DNA from: Morinoia aosen
Lineage: Eukaryota; Arthropoda; Malacostraca; Amphipoda; Talitridae
DNA: 64,000 nt
Direction: 5' to 3'
NCBI GenBank assembly: GCA_030386875.1
Contig: CM059567.1
Location: 79,167,130 to 79,231,129, forward strand
In this document: piece by piece, positions 20,986 to 33,656 of the stretch
Position numbering within the stretch: the first letter of the stretch is position 1
How the letters are laid out: each line of letters opens with the position of its first letter
Made by a program: the position numbers and the translations under genes
Notes under the pieces: model-generated
Database searches by the model: none
What the model saw: the letters and a program-made list of their open reading frames with translations, nothing else
What the model was told of the DNA's origin: nothing

Positions 20986-21493
20986 GTAAGTTTCATTTAA
21001 CTTAGACCTAAAAAATTTCTGAGAAATACTGTGTAGCGATGTCGCTAGCTACATAGCATTGAAACTGAAAATAATGCTTAATAACTTCTCAACGAAAGGG
21101 TTGGTTAACCCCAGCAAAAGTTAGTTTACTGCACCGTTCTGTAAAATATTTCCAGGGTCAATGCTGCACCCTGACTGAAAAAAACACATCAATTGTACTT
21201 CTGCAATAAATATGCGGCATGGCATACTCATCGGTATTTTAAGTCTCTTGGAGACCAACTCAATAAGAAACATGCCTCAATCCGTATTCTTTGAGGTACA
21301 TTTGATTCTTTTCACAAAATTTTCATGCCTGTCCAGCGATTTGGATGATCACTTCAGTGCAAAATTAACGACGGAGGCGGGGCGCTCTTTTTTTCTTGTA
21401 GTTCGTTCCGGAGTGAATTCCTTCTATCATAAGAGAATGTCAGGCGTAACTGTTGAGTAGTGATCAAATGCGTACGGTAATGTGGTTACAGAG

Positions 21494-21765
21494 CACGGTA
21501 GAGGAAACAAGGTAGGGTCATTTCTATGGAAGAAAATACACCTCCTCTTTTTCGGCGAGCCAATAGAAAGACTTTATTTCAAACAAACTTTCTGACGTCA
21601 CCAAAACGCCTTGTCGTTAGGCCAATAATGGAGCCAGATTTGGGGGTAGAAGTGCTACCAGATGCAATATGAGCACTCTTACTGATTCGTTGCCGTGACG
21701 TCAACAAAACCACACCATCAACGAAAAAAAGGCTAGTTTAAACCTACCTTGTTTCCTCTACCGTG
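21494..21765. mobile_element. hAT-like MITE, 272 bp, with 8-bp target duplication
   Basis: Terminal inverted repeats of about 22 bp begin CACGGTAGAGGAAACAAGG at 21494 and close with the complement at 21765. The flanks ttacagag and ttgcagag match at seven of eight positions, an 8-bp duplication as made by hAT transposases. There is no coding capacity. The related uninterrupted repeat at 20570-20700 supports the insertion point. Confidence 0.85.
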
Positions 21766-23080
21766 TTGCAGAGTCAATTTGCCATTCTTTTCAACAACTG
21801 TGTGTTGAGTTACAACGCCGCAGGAAAAATGCCTCTTCATTAACAAAGCTTCAGCTGTTTTGTATTGTATATCAGCAGGATTTCACTTGATTTGTGAGAA
21901 AATTTCCCGGTAAAATTGTCCTTCACAGCGGAGTCCCCGTGGGACACAAGCGCGTGATCTGATCTTGAAACGCTGCTGCCTTCCGCTTGCCGCATTAGGT
22001 GCTCGAGCCTTGACTGGTTCCGAGGTTTGACCATGACTTCACGGAACTTTAACTTTGGCGTTGGTTCCAAACATGTGTAACTTGAAACGAAAATTATCCA
22101 CGAGATTCTATCTTAAGGGAAATAACTTTCAGATTTCCTCTAAATTATTTCTGAAGGTTCTTAAGGTGCGTGTTACGCTTTTTTACGAAATACTGTCGCA
22201 CAACCTGTTTGGCAATATCGTGTGGAAAAAATATCGAAGAAAAATTATAATGTGTTTTTTCTGAGTAGAATCGTTTTAAAAATATATTTTCATTCCTTTC
22301 GTTTTGTATTTAATTATTGTAAAAGCAACTCTAAATGTTTCTGGTAGGTATTCAGATACTCAGACTCACGCAAATCTGAGCTAGATCAAAAATTCTTTGC
22401 GACCAAACCGAATTGAACGAAGCTTTCGGTTTCCGTTCATGCGCCAGTGAAGCAATATATCAAAGTTTAAATTCAACACAACTCGTGATGTTGAACTGGT
22501 TGAAAGGCAAATCAAGCAACTGCAGGAAGAGAGTAACTGACAAACAAAACCTCCCAAGTCCCTTCAGATATTTCAGAGACGTCCTCGTAAAGCTCGACTT
22601 GAACGCGTCCCTGCATGTCGACTTGCATTCAGCACGAGTCCAAAAACTTTTCCCTCGCAGAACCTGCATTTGAATAAGAATGCTGCTCGGCCGTGGATTG
22701 CAAACTGGAGGAAGATCTATGCTACTCAGTTTGACTCACGTCTCCAGTTTGGACACTCATTTGTATTAATATAACCATGATTTCAACTGTCAGTGTGACT
22801 GTTGTTTTCACAAACTGTTGGTAAAAATGCTGTGTTTCGATATTGCTCTTTTCTACGGTTTACTTTTCTTGCTGCTAAGGGGTTCAAATCGTGCAATACA
22901 AAAGGCAGATTATTTGCAGAAGACACACCAAGCATGTATTGTTTTATGCAGTGAGAAAGCGATGAAGTGACAGCTTGACTTGGCTATTAAAATCATACTG
23001 AATTGACCTTGACATATGCGGGACAGACGTCCGTTGCTTATTTTTGAATTTTTCACAGTAGGTTTCACCATCAGAACTAA

Positions 23081-23535
23081 TATAGTGCTTGGACTAAAAT
23101 ATTAGCATACCTCTATTATTGACGTAATTTAAGATTGTCGAGCTCTGTTTGGTGTAAAGAGTTCAGGTACTTCAAAGAACATTTCGTCAAAGAATTCGTC
23201 AATCATCGAGGAGGCAGCACCATGGTGTGGGGCTGTTTTACTGTCTATGGTGCATGGGAACTTCACAACGTTGAAAGAAAACGAATGGTTTCATGTACAG
23301 GCAGATACTGGAGTAGCATCCATATGCTGCCGAGCACAAGAAAATTCTACAGCCGTCCCAAGTGTACCTCTCAGCATGACATTGATCGTAAATATTCGGC
23401 AGAATTCACCAAACAATGGTTTCAAATAGGAAAAGTCCTTCCTTTGCCAAGCCCATCACCTCACTTCAATCCCATTGAAAATTCGGGGTGCATATTCAAA
23501 AACTGTAGAAGGAGTCCAAAAAATCTGATTTGAAG
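23081..23535 (+). pseudogene. Tc1-type transposase fossil
   Basis: The segment 23135-23530 encodes pieces typical of the C-terminal half of Tc1 transposase: GGSTMVWGCF, then a degenerate aspartate region, then FTKQWF, PSPSPHFNPIEN and IFKN. A candidate 5' terminal repeat (tatagtgcttggactaaaat) lies only about 30 bp upstream at 23081. The N-terminal DNA-binding half is therefore deleted. The normal DLNPIENLW box is eroded and frames wander. The copy is dead. No matching 3' terminal repeat was seen. Confidence 0.8.
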
Positions 23536-25221
23536 ATGATCTGCAAGCAAAAATGGATCACGATACCGCAAAGAGAGTGCCAAAAGTTAGTTTTCAGGCA
23601 CAACAATTGTCTCCGTGCTCTTTTTGCATATAATGCTGGCGCCACTAAATGCAAAAAACTTATGTTTAGTTTTCCAATATTTTTTCCCCATACGTTTCTT
23701 TTTTCAGTTGCATTTCTAATCCTCAACAAATTTTTTTTATATCTTAATGTTCTGGTATTTTCTGAACTAATGGCGCTGTTTACCCGAGACCAAAGTCATA
23801 AATTTTTAAATTGCATAAAAAGACTTGTGTAAATAGTCATGTACTTATGTAAATAGTCATGTACACTGAATGTGAGAAATTGTTTCGTTTTGTACTTACA
23901 ATCTCATCATATTTTTACCGGACATCGAAAGTAAAAGTAGTGTTTATTTTTCACGAGTGAATCTCCACTGTTGAAATTACTCTGTCTACTCTACGATGAA
24001 GAATTATATTTTGTTCATTAGCAGAATTATGTGGAGTGACAGAGGCGTGACCTTTTTGTATGAGGGCTTACGTATTAGTTTTTCTGTTCATGAATAACTG
24101 TTATGCTTTGAAGTAATATTTACGCAGAGCACAGTCAGAATGAACTACTTTTGAATATAATCAGTTTTTTATGATCAGAAATCTTTCATCAATCGAAATT
24201 ACGTTTTGCGGTCAACATTTAACCGCGTATCTATGAAAAGCAAGTGTAAACACGGGAGGAAGATTTGTGTACATACCATGATTTATCAGCAACAGTAAAT
24301 TATAAATGAGAACTTAAGCCGTAATTATGTCCGGGTAATGCAATTTCTGAAAATAACCCTTCTTTCACATCCTCCAATTTTAACCATGAGCTCGTTTACT
24401 ACTGCTCAAATGAATATGTAAGCTCATGTATTTCCGTCACAGAGTAATGTACTCTGCTTGTGTTTTTATTTTTATCCCTAGACCGCCTGTGCTCTCTTCG
24501 CTTCTCCGAATAATTAGGAATGCAAACTCAAATTTTCAATTTCACCGTACTTTCATCTAAGTACCCTGAGCTCGGGATGCAAATTATTTATCATGGTAGC
24601 AGCGTCATGTGCATTTTTGCGGTCTGGGTAGTTCCTGTCTCACCCACTTTTATTCAGAGAAGAATTAATTCTACTCTCCAGTAGGTGTTCATTTTACAAG
24701 TATTTTACCCAGTATTTTTTCGCAGTTGTAGCCAATTGGCAACATTTGTTGAATTTTTCGCGCTCGTGCAACTCGGAATAAAACTTTCCGCTTACTTCAG
24801 GCTCTAAATTTAAAACCTTATGTTTTTGCTTCTATTTTTCGCTCGCTGGTTATTTTTACATTTCTACTCTCCCGTTTTGAGCTCTGAGGAATACAGCTCT
24901 CGTGGGAGCAGTCGTTACCATCTCGTTTCATTAATATTCTCTCTGAGTTGCTACGTAGGTCCCAAGAATTAAACGTATTCCCACTTATATTGTTGAAAAG
25001 AAATTCATGCATTCATTTATTTCCAAAAGTCAGTTTAAGGGCTTTTCAGTTTATTACAGCATCATTTAGTGGTAATTTTCTCGTGTGAAAATAAGCCGCT
25101 CACATACCTTTTTCGTCCGCATTGCGTGGTTAGTTCTTACAGGGATTTTTCCTCTAAGGTTCTAGACTTTGAAAAAAACCTTTCTTTAATATCAGCAGCT
25201 ATTGTGTATTTTTTATCTCCT

Positions 25222-25460
25222 TTATTTGCGTTCTGGTTGTGAGCTTGGGCCCGGGCTCAGGTCTCCTAAGCTCAGCCTCAGAAGCGCGGCTCGCCTCTTC
25301 AAACATCCGCACAAACATTCGCCCGCAGCCGCGTGTAAAACTGCGGATACAATTGACCGCTCTGCTTCCACAGACAATAGGCACTGAAAAAATAGAGCGA
25401 GTTCCTGAAATCTCGCAGCTACAGACGTCATTTGCTCGTTTTTCTCTGAGCTCGTTTGAG
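25222..25460. other. GC- and CpG-richer patch inside the large intron
   Basis: It stands out from its AT-rich surroundings (ggcccgggctcagg, cgcccgcagccgcg). Frames stay open on both strands over this stretch, but none resembles a known protein or has clear splice sites. It could be a regulatory CpG-rich element or old transposon sequence. Confidence 0.3.
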
Positions 25461-27483
25461 TGAGGAGTGGTTTAGTAAAAAGGTTCGTGAGAAATGTTAC
25501 TGATTAGATTTTTATCTCCTAACGAGTGGGAGACCAAGAAGAAGTTTCAAGTATCGTTGTTTGTAGTTTGTTTTGCAATTGCATACAGAACGAAACAGGA
25601 GAAGCTGAAGGTAATGAGAATCACTGATAATTAGCTATCTTATCCTAAGTGACGTATAAGATTTCTTGTTCAAATGTGGGCTGTTAAATAAATAGTTGAA
25701 CTTTTGAACGCAAATGACTGTCGTTTCTGGACCTACGCGTGTGTTCAGCCGTCGCTAATAAAGAGCTTGAGTCCTTAATAAATTATTACATTGGAAAATA
25801 CACTACTTGGTCGACGAATTATTTGAAAATAGCAAGCTAATCGTTATTTTCCTTTCATTTTGCGTAAGTCATGTTATTTTAGCAAATATTAAGCAATCCT
25901 TTAACTTGGTACTTCTGTAAATAGAATTCCTTTGAAATTGGCGTAATTTATGCATGTTTGTATCTTCTCATATCAAAATTTTAGCTTCTACAATTCTGGA
26001 AAATTTTGTAACCTCCTTTAATATACCAAATTTACTTAAAGTTTTTACAGAAACGAAATCTCTTTATTTGTCATTCACCCGTTAGCTATGATGCAATATG
26101 TATATTTACAGAAAATAATTTTGTTTCGTCGCAAAACACACGCAGAAAATTCATAGAAATGAGAGCTCACTGGAAATTTTACTGTTCTATTGAAACGAGA
26201 ATGAAGAAAAGCAAATTGAAATTAAACAGAACCATAAAGAAGGCAATAAAGATTTCGGCGAGGCTCCAGAGCATGCATTGGATCCTGTTTTGAGGCCTGA
26301 ACTGAAGCGTTTCTTCAATCAAGGCGGTCGATCTGAGCAGTGTATCGTTCCGAGACGTTTTTATAGATTTTTTTACAGCCTCCCAGCAAATGTTGGGCCC
26401 GTTCGAGAACAACGACTGGCCTGAACGAAGCCTCTTCTCCTTTCTTTTGATGGTAGAAATGAACGGGCGCGCATTCCATTAAAATTCTAGCGCCTCAAAA
26501 GGTGCCGCTGGGATTCTGAATTAGGAATTGAAAATTCGAACATCTCAGCAGACCCATTCTTTCTTCGGGCGAAATGCGGCTGTAAAAACTAGATGATATT
26601 CCGTTCAATTTTGTCTATCTGTAGTTTGTTGGAGTAAGAAAAGTTACGGCTTTTATGTTTCTAGGCGAAGTCAGGAGGTAGTTTGGCATAATCATAATTT
26701 TCAAGTGGAGTCTGCATGGGGTCGGTGAATGTTCTATTTTACGTTACTCTGGGAAATCTTTTACATGAATTCCAAAACTTTAGTCAATCACAATGATACT
26801 CATTGCAGAAAAAAACATGTGACTTACGCTGCTAAGTCATTTTGTGTAATTGTCAAATACTTTCAATCACCTGAATTTTAACATCATTTCGTTAGCGTTG
26901 ATGGTTGCAAATATCCCTTTTTTGTTGCACATGAAAGCCCTACTTCGTTTATTCACATTTAGCTCACAGGTTGATTTTTACGTGTTTGAATGTACGTGAA
27001 TATCAATATGTATGTACATATCTATACTGTATTTATACATATCCTGTTCCTGTAAGAGTATGAACTAAGAACTTACTGTGTAACAGTGCAGAGTCAGCTC
27101 TTTAAAGAAGATTTCAGAACGCGGCTTAACGGCTGTGAACCTATTTTTTTTAATTTTGAATGAATTTTGTACAAATTCAGTTGTAATTATTTGAATTTGT
27201 TTGTTAATTAACAGCATTAATAGGTGTAAATGATTGATGTACTCAATTGAATAATATGTAATATTATTATTTCAGACTGGCCACTTACATTAACTTGAAT
27301 GTTCATTCATATGTATATATTTTCTGCAAAATATAAGTGAACATGGTTTGAAAAAACAAGGTTAGGCTCGTATCGTTGAGACGTTATCCAATTACGAAAT
27401 GCTGTCAGAAAATTCGTCGAAAAGGTTTGTAGTATTTTTGCTTATCTAAGCCTCTTACCTACATACAGTAGCTCTTATCTCAT

Positions 27484-27958
27484 TCAAAGTAGTTTCCACG
27501 CAAATCGATACAGCGATTCCATAATTTTTCCATGCTTCAAAAGTTCCAAGACTTTTCTGAGGGCAGTGAAGCATGTTCTTGGTTTTACTGAATGTTTTTA
27601 ACACTGTCAAAGCGGTAACCTTTCATGTCAATCTTCATTTTCTGAAATAGAGCTAAGTCGCAGGGGTATAAATCCGGTAATTATGATGTGGAAGAGTTAG
27701 TTGCTTTTAGTAAAAAATATGTTGCTTTTATTAAAACGTGAGCAGATGCAACAGCTATTTTCGGCCTTAACACGATTTCGGCCTTTTTAGTAGCCTATGC
27801 TTACATGTACTTGTACATGAATTGTTTGATGACGACGGTTTTCGTCAATAAGTTTTCAAATTTTGTCAACAGTTTTAATCGTTTTGCCTGCAGACGGTCG
27901 TCCTAATTGATGAAAATCTTCAAGTGAAGTTCTAATGGCCTTAAACGAACATATCACT
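27484..27958 (-). pseudogene. Mariner-type transposase fossil, internally deleted
   Basis: On the minus strand, the part near 27958-27800 reads like the linker after the first helix-turn-helix of mariner transposase (GRPSAGKTIKTV, then LIDENRRHQTIHV). The part near 27690-27484 reads like the C-terminal end (CDLALFQKMKIDMKGYRFDS, later NRCIDLRGNYFE). The catalytic core between is missing. Stops and frame changes occur. Confidence 0.75.
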
Positions 27959-29224
27959 TTCTTACTATGATTATATTACTTAGTTTAAGACTCCCTAGTC
28001 ACATCAAAGGCCATTGGAAGAGAGCGAAGAGAAGGGACCAATTAGTAAGGATTGTGGAAAACTGGGAATCTCTGCATAAGGTGCGCTCCCGAACAGGATA
28101 CCAATCGCATTGAAACGGTATCGCATAGAAGAAGAAAAGAAGGAGAAGAGAAATCGAAGAAGGCATGAATACTTGAAATGTATAGCCCGAAGACACAAAG
28201 ACACAAAGCCCGAAGGCGTATCTAAATCTTTGGTAACCTCAGCACTATTCCCAGAGCCACCAGTACCCGCTACATAGGATAGATAGAGCTAACAAACCAA
28301 AACCTCAACCTATGTCCACTCACTGAGGCGCTTGCGTACCGCTTAAAAACTTGTATTCAGTTCACGAAATTTTTCTGGAATCTCGAAGCATTGCGAAATT
28401 TTCTGAGTGTGATTTACCAAGTACAATTAACCAAACTTGGTGCAAGCTTGTTGCTAGAACTCATCAGCTATTCTAAAATTTACAAATAAACTTCAACACT
28501 TGACTAAAAAACGCGACTCTTAGACCGAACACTGTCTCCTAATCCAACGAAACTCTTATCACTGACTTATTAGATACTATACAATTAAGCGACGGCATGC
28601 CCACTGTAGTATTTTCTCTGGAATAAAGCACGGGTAAACCATTGTAATAGTTCTTAGAATAAAGTAGCAGAGGAAAAATAACGACGTAATCAGATAATGA
28701 TTCTATCAGATTACTAATAACTAATTAACTTGGGAAAGAAATATAGGCAAAGAAATTTTTTCCAGGGTATATTAACAAAATAATCTACGCCGTCAGGATA
28801 CGTAAATGATGTCGTCGTGTTTATCGGCCTTATTATATCAGTTCGTAGCTGAACCACATGCTTGGATTTTATTTTACCTATTAATCAGCAGCGATTCTTC
28901 ATTTTATTTCAGCATTCGGGCATGAGTTCGTTTAAGTAAAGAAATAAGTTTGAAACCGCAGTCTCGCTCCAGAATTTTGACGAGGAAAGAATGGAAGTAA
29001 GACCATTAGAAGCGCAGAGTTCTCGAAGACTCGCCAATAGTTTCCGAACTTACTGAGATAACGAACCCCGTGATCGACTGCTCCGGTAATTGCAAACTGC
29101 TTTCAGATGCTCGCGGTCCTCAGTATAAGCAAAGATGTCAAAATTTATGATTCTCTCTGTTATTACCCATACAATCAGCGCATATAGTTTTGATCTTGGA
29201 CGAACAAATGAAAATAAGACTGAT

Positions 29225-29400
29225 TTTGGAAATGTTTATTTGTTAACATATTTTCAATTTCGGTCACTGACTTCCCTCCATCTGTCAACAAGCCAACAAA
29301 TGCTTCACTTGTAAGATTTTTTCCTTTCTGGAGTACGTTGTGAATCGAACTCCTTTTCAGTGGAACCGTTTGCTGTGAAACAATTCAAGGGGCTCTTCGG
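29225..29400 (-). pseudogene. Possible mariner transposase C-terminal scrap
   Basis: Minus-strand translation around 29300-29225 gives LVDRWREVSDRN, a stop, then KYVNK, close to the usual C-terminus of mariner-type transposases. The rest is too eroded to place. Confidence 0.4.
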
Positions 29401-31984
29401 TCTTCGGAATTACTTCAGTTAAGTAGTACTGAGTTTTTAATGTTGTTCTTAGTCAGCAATCTTTTCGTGTTATTTACAAAATTTTGTTCATAAGAAGCGT
29501 CTTTTACTGAACGAAATACATGCTCCTATAAAACTTGCTTTGTTATAAAATTGCCGGGATGATGAAAGTAAGTTAAATACTCGTAGTGAATTCCCTAGAC
29601 TTTCATAGGCACTACTGCACTAGAACTCACAAAACAAAACCTAACTGCGATTTCATCCATTTGGTCATTATCGAACGTCAACAACTTCTTCTTGAAAAAT
29701 AGAGTATTTAATGTCATAAATTTTACCTTCAGTTTCGAAGATACGTTGCATTCAAAAACAATAAAGTTCCGTTTCGAAACGCTCAATTCACTGCATTATT
29801 TCCATTACTTCACACAGTATGTTCAATATTTAGTACTCATACTGCTGTGAATATAATCATAATCATAGAATCTGTTTTACGACGGAAAAAGTAAATCTTA
29901 CTGTGAGTAATGAACTAGAAATTCCGAAGACATAGATAAAGGCATTGAAATAAGAGTTCCAGTGAAGGAGAATAAGGTTGGGCGTACTACTCTCATCAAC
30001 ATCAGAAAGCAGAAAGATAAGTTGTTGAAGGCTACGCTATTTTTTTGATAATAGGAACAGATAGTTTCAAAGTGAACAGAGTAAAACGTGATTATATATT
30101 CTACATACGTACAGAGAAAAATTTAATTGTTTAAGTTTGAAAATCTATTTTTTGTTCTTCACTAGTTTCTCCGGTCAGCTTGAACTGCACGCTGTAACTG
30201 CGACATTGTGCGTGTTCCAGGAACAGGAGATCTAATGAGTAAAAAAGAGCGTTAATTTTGAACACAACTAAGACACGAGCCTTCAATACCTTTAATGAGG
30301 ATATCTTAAGCTTTACTTCATTAGCGTCATTAATTTCCTGTTAATACTAAGTTGATTCGAAGTAATGGACGTATAAGCGAAATGTTTTTAAAACGCCTGA
30401 TCAAAGTTTATCAAGAAACTTATAAGAACGCAAGTAAAAGCCTAGAATTTTTTAATAAAAATTTTATCACGATTAATATTACTGCTATGTAAAACAGCTA
30501 GTGTGACCTTAAGCTTATAAACTGTGAGTCAGTGTCGTAAATGTATACTCTTGGATTCTGCACCAGCATTTCTATCCCACCCTTCAGCGCTGCCTGTATT
30601 AGCAGAGCTTGACATGTTCGCGACAACGAGCGGGATGCCAGCGCTGAAAATGTGAAATAAATTACCGCGGTCTCTGCCTCCAGAGACTGGATCTCTGTGA
30701 AGCATTTGCTGAATATCGTAAATGCGCTATTATTATTCTGTGAAAGTCTTTTTTATGGCGAGCCCATTACAGGCGACTTTTGAAGAAATTTCTCGTTACT
30801 TTTATTTCTAAGTCAAGAAATTCTTTAAAATCTTCGCCTAACGCTATTTATACTGGAGCTCAGGCCCCAGTCTTGTGTTGTGACTGTATAATTAAGCCCC
30901 ACTTTCAAATAGTTCTACATCGCTTCCCAATTTTTCATCGCCTATGGAAATGATCGAATGTTATTTCATGGCAAATAGAATTTTTACGAGCTTCTGTTTG
31001 GGTATGTTATTAAAGCATGTTGAAGATCATTTATTTAGTGCGCGTATTGAGCGCGCATTTCTTCATTTAAAAAGTTTTTCTGTTTTCAGAAACTAAGTGC
31101 ATTTGCATAAGTACAAATATAAATATTCTTGTGTCAGGATTTTTTACTTTTTTTCGTCCCACTATTCAGTAGAATTGAGCATTTCATCACAAGTGTTATC
31201 TTTAAAGAAGTGCAGTGTAACTATTCCAGGTGCGAAAGTTTCTTTATTTTTTTGGTTAAAAACTATGCATGATTTTTAGTTGCTGATTTTCGAATTGCAC
31301 TATTACTTTTCAAAAATGCATTCAGCAAAATAATTCAAAAATAACTTTATGCTTATTGTAAAAAAACTATAGCGATTAGTTTATTCAAGATTATTACACC
31401 TTTGATTTTTAGGTACTAATGATAAAAAGCTTTGACCGGCTTATTGGAATATTTATTGTTATTTTTACTCTGCCAATCTTTTCTGCCTAATCTTAATCCG
31501 TGTTAAAACCTCTAAAAAATTGGTTGCAAAAGAAGGGAACTTTTTTTAGAGCTAGACCCATAAACAAAGGAAATTTTACTCATGGGACTGCAACTGACGC
31601 TTTCTACTAACCTGCGGCACAGATACATAGATTTCCAATGCTCTCATTTACCTAATTTGTTTTGATAAATCTTCAGATAATGTTAATTAATAAAAATATT
31701 TGAAAAGAAACGAAATGGATCGATAACTATAAAACTAAATAAAGAACACACTTTTAGCAAAGAGCGTTACGATTATTTACCACAAAGATTAAATTAGGTT
31801 CGGAAGAAGTACTTGGACTAACAATGCTGATAAAACACTCTTTATTAAATATAAATAAAGTTACAGCATTTGATCTGGACCTTCATTTATTGCAATCGAT
31901 AACTATTCAATTTGTTCTTCTCTAGCCCGAATCACAAGCTCAAGTTAGCCTCGAAAACTTTGTTCACCATCTAGCATGTTTTTA

Positions 31985-32470
31985 GGGATTTTTTCCTGAG
32001 TTTTTAATAAAGAAGCTCTTCAGAGCTTCATTCATCGAGAGAAAATAAGCACAGGCTTCAGTCTCCAGAATTAGCAAGATAGAAAAATCGGTTGGATTGT
32101 AATTCCTCAATAAGCAGTGCCGCAGGTTTTTCTGCACTGCCTTGGAAGATCGTCGTGACACCAATGTTGTGTCCTGGGGTGTGAGGCGTGTGAGAGCACG
32201 TTGGAAGGTGATTGGCTTGTTTTTTGCATACTTTTAACGTCTACATATAGAAGCTCAAAATTATATGGATGCACTCGTTGGTACGCATTTCTCCTCTTGT
32301 CGAACTGAATTATTAGGAAATTGTTACATTTTGGAGACGGCAGCATATACCATGACCGTGGCATGAGTTTAACGCCTGAAAACTGCTTCTTGGCATTATA
32401 TCTTGACTGCAAGGGATTTTCTCAGGACTCTGTTATCCTGCAGCCGAACTTCTGAACAGTGATGAGTTTA
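31985..32470 (-). pseudogene. Mariner/Tc1-superfamily transposase fossil (C-terminal half)
   Basis: Minus-strand pieces match the transposase catalytic half in order: THATVMVYAAVSK, then PQDTTLVSRRSSKAVQKN where family members carry the second catalytic aspartate block, then NYNPTDFSILLILETEACAY for the usual NPLDYSIW box. Stops and at least one frame change interrupt it. No terminal repeats were recognised. Confidence 0.72.
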
Positions 32471-33489
32471 TCATCTCAAAATACGATACCATGTGAAACC
32501 GTTCTTTTCAGTAAAACTTGCTCAATATTTAATTATTTTTCTCTCGTAGATTTGTCAATTGCTGTCGCTTTGTAAGCAGAATAGAAACAAATTCAAGGGT
32601 TTATGTGACAATGTACCTCGAGGTATTTTACTCAAATTTATATACTCCATTGTGTCCACGTTGACGTCATTGGGTTTCTTCCAGCCATTACTTTGATAAC
32701 CCTGAATATCTTGGCTATGTTAATAAATAAAGGATAATTTTTGATCGTTTCAAATTCGTCATACCGACGTGGAGTGTGAATAGCAGTAAATTTAGCCGCC
32801 TTCAGCGACTAGACAACCTCTGATTTTGCCTCATCTGAGCAATGGGCAATGCAGCTCAACGATAAATCCCGTTTGTGTTTAAAGGAACCGTGAGTAATGA
32901 TATCAAATAACATGAAAAAATGTAAGAGCGTAGGCTCTTCTTAATGTATATGCATATATGCACTGACGTTACTTTTATTTATGTGAAAAATTATTCCATA
33001 ACTTTTTTTATTTTGTAAATTGTTATTCCAAACACATTGACTTGTTAATAGAGACAGCTGTCCTTTCGCTTTTTACTGGAAAGGTCAAGTTAGAATAGTT
33101 TTTGTTAATCGTAGTATTTGCACGCTTTAATCAAAATATTGCATATTGAAGGGACTCCAGTAATGATGCAAAACTATGAAGCTCCACCGACGACGACTAG
33201 TGCAAAAACATTCACAATGGTATTCCTAGATCTCTCTCTTCAAATATACGTGAAAGTTTATGATTTGATTTTCAGAAATTCTACGGTACGAATGGTTACT
33301 TTCCTCTGTGATTCTTCTACCATGCACTCTTCTTTACGAAGTTAGCGTTCTAAACTCTTCACAGTTGTATTTTTAATTTTGCATCAAGGTTGACTATTAA
33401 TTTTAGAAAAATAACCTTCTTTCTGTGCAACGGACCTCCTGTATTACATAGAACCAGCGGTGCTTTACCTAACGAATTCGCTATTAATT

Positions 33490-33656
33490 CAGCGGCTTGT
33501 GATCAGGCATTAAATTATCTGACGACTTCGTTCTTTATTCAATCGCTTGCAGTAATGCGTTAAATTATCTTGCGAGTTTGTTCTTTTTTCAGTGGCTTGT
33601 GGTTATGCGTTAATTTTTCTGGTGACTTCGTTCACCGTTCAATGGCTTGAAATAAT
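33490..33656. repeat. 50-bp minisatellite, 3.3 copies
   Basis: Units start at 33490, 33540, 33590 and 33640 with cagcggcttg or variants such as caatcgcttg. They share the words ttaaattatct and acttcgttc, and differ at about one base in five. Confidence 0.88.

Noticed and set aside
28000-28300. Lysine/arginine-rich open stretches
   Set aside because: Purine-rich sequence gives basic peptides in several frames. No match to a known protein type.
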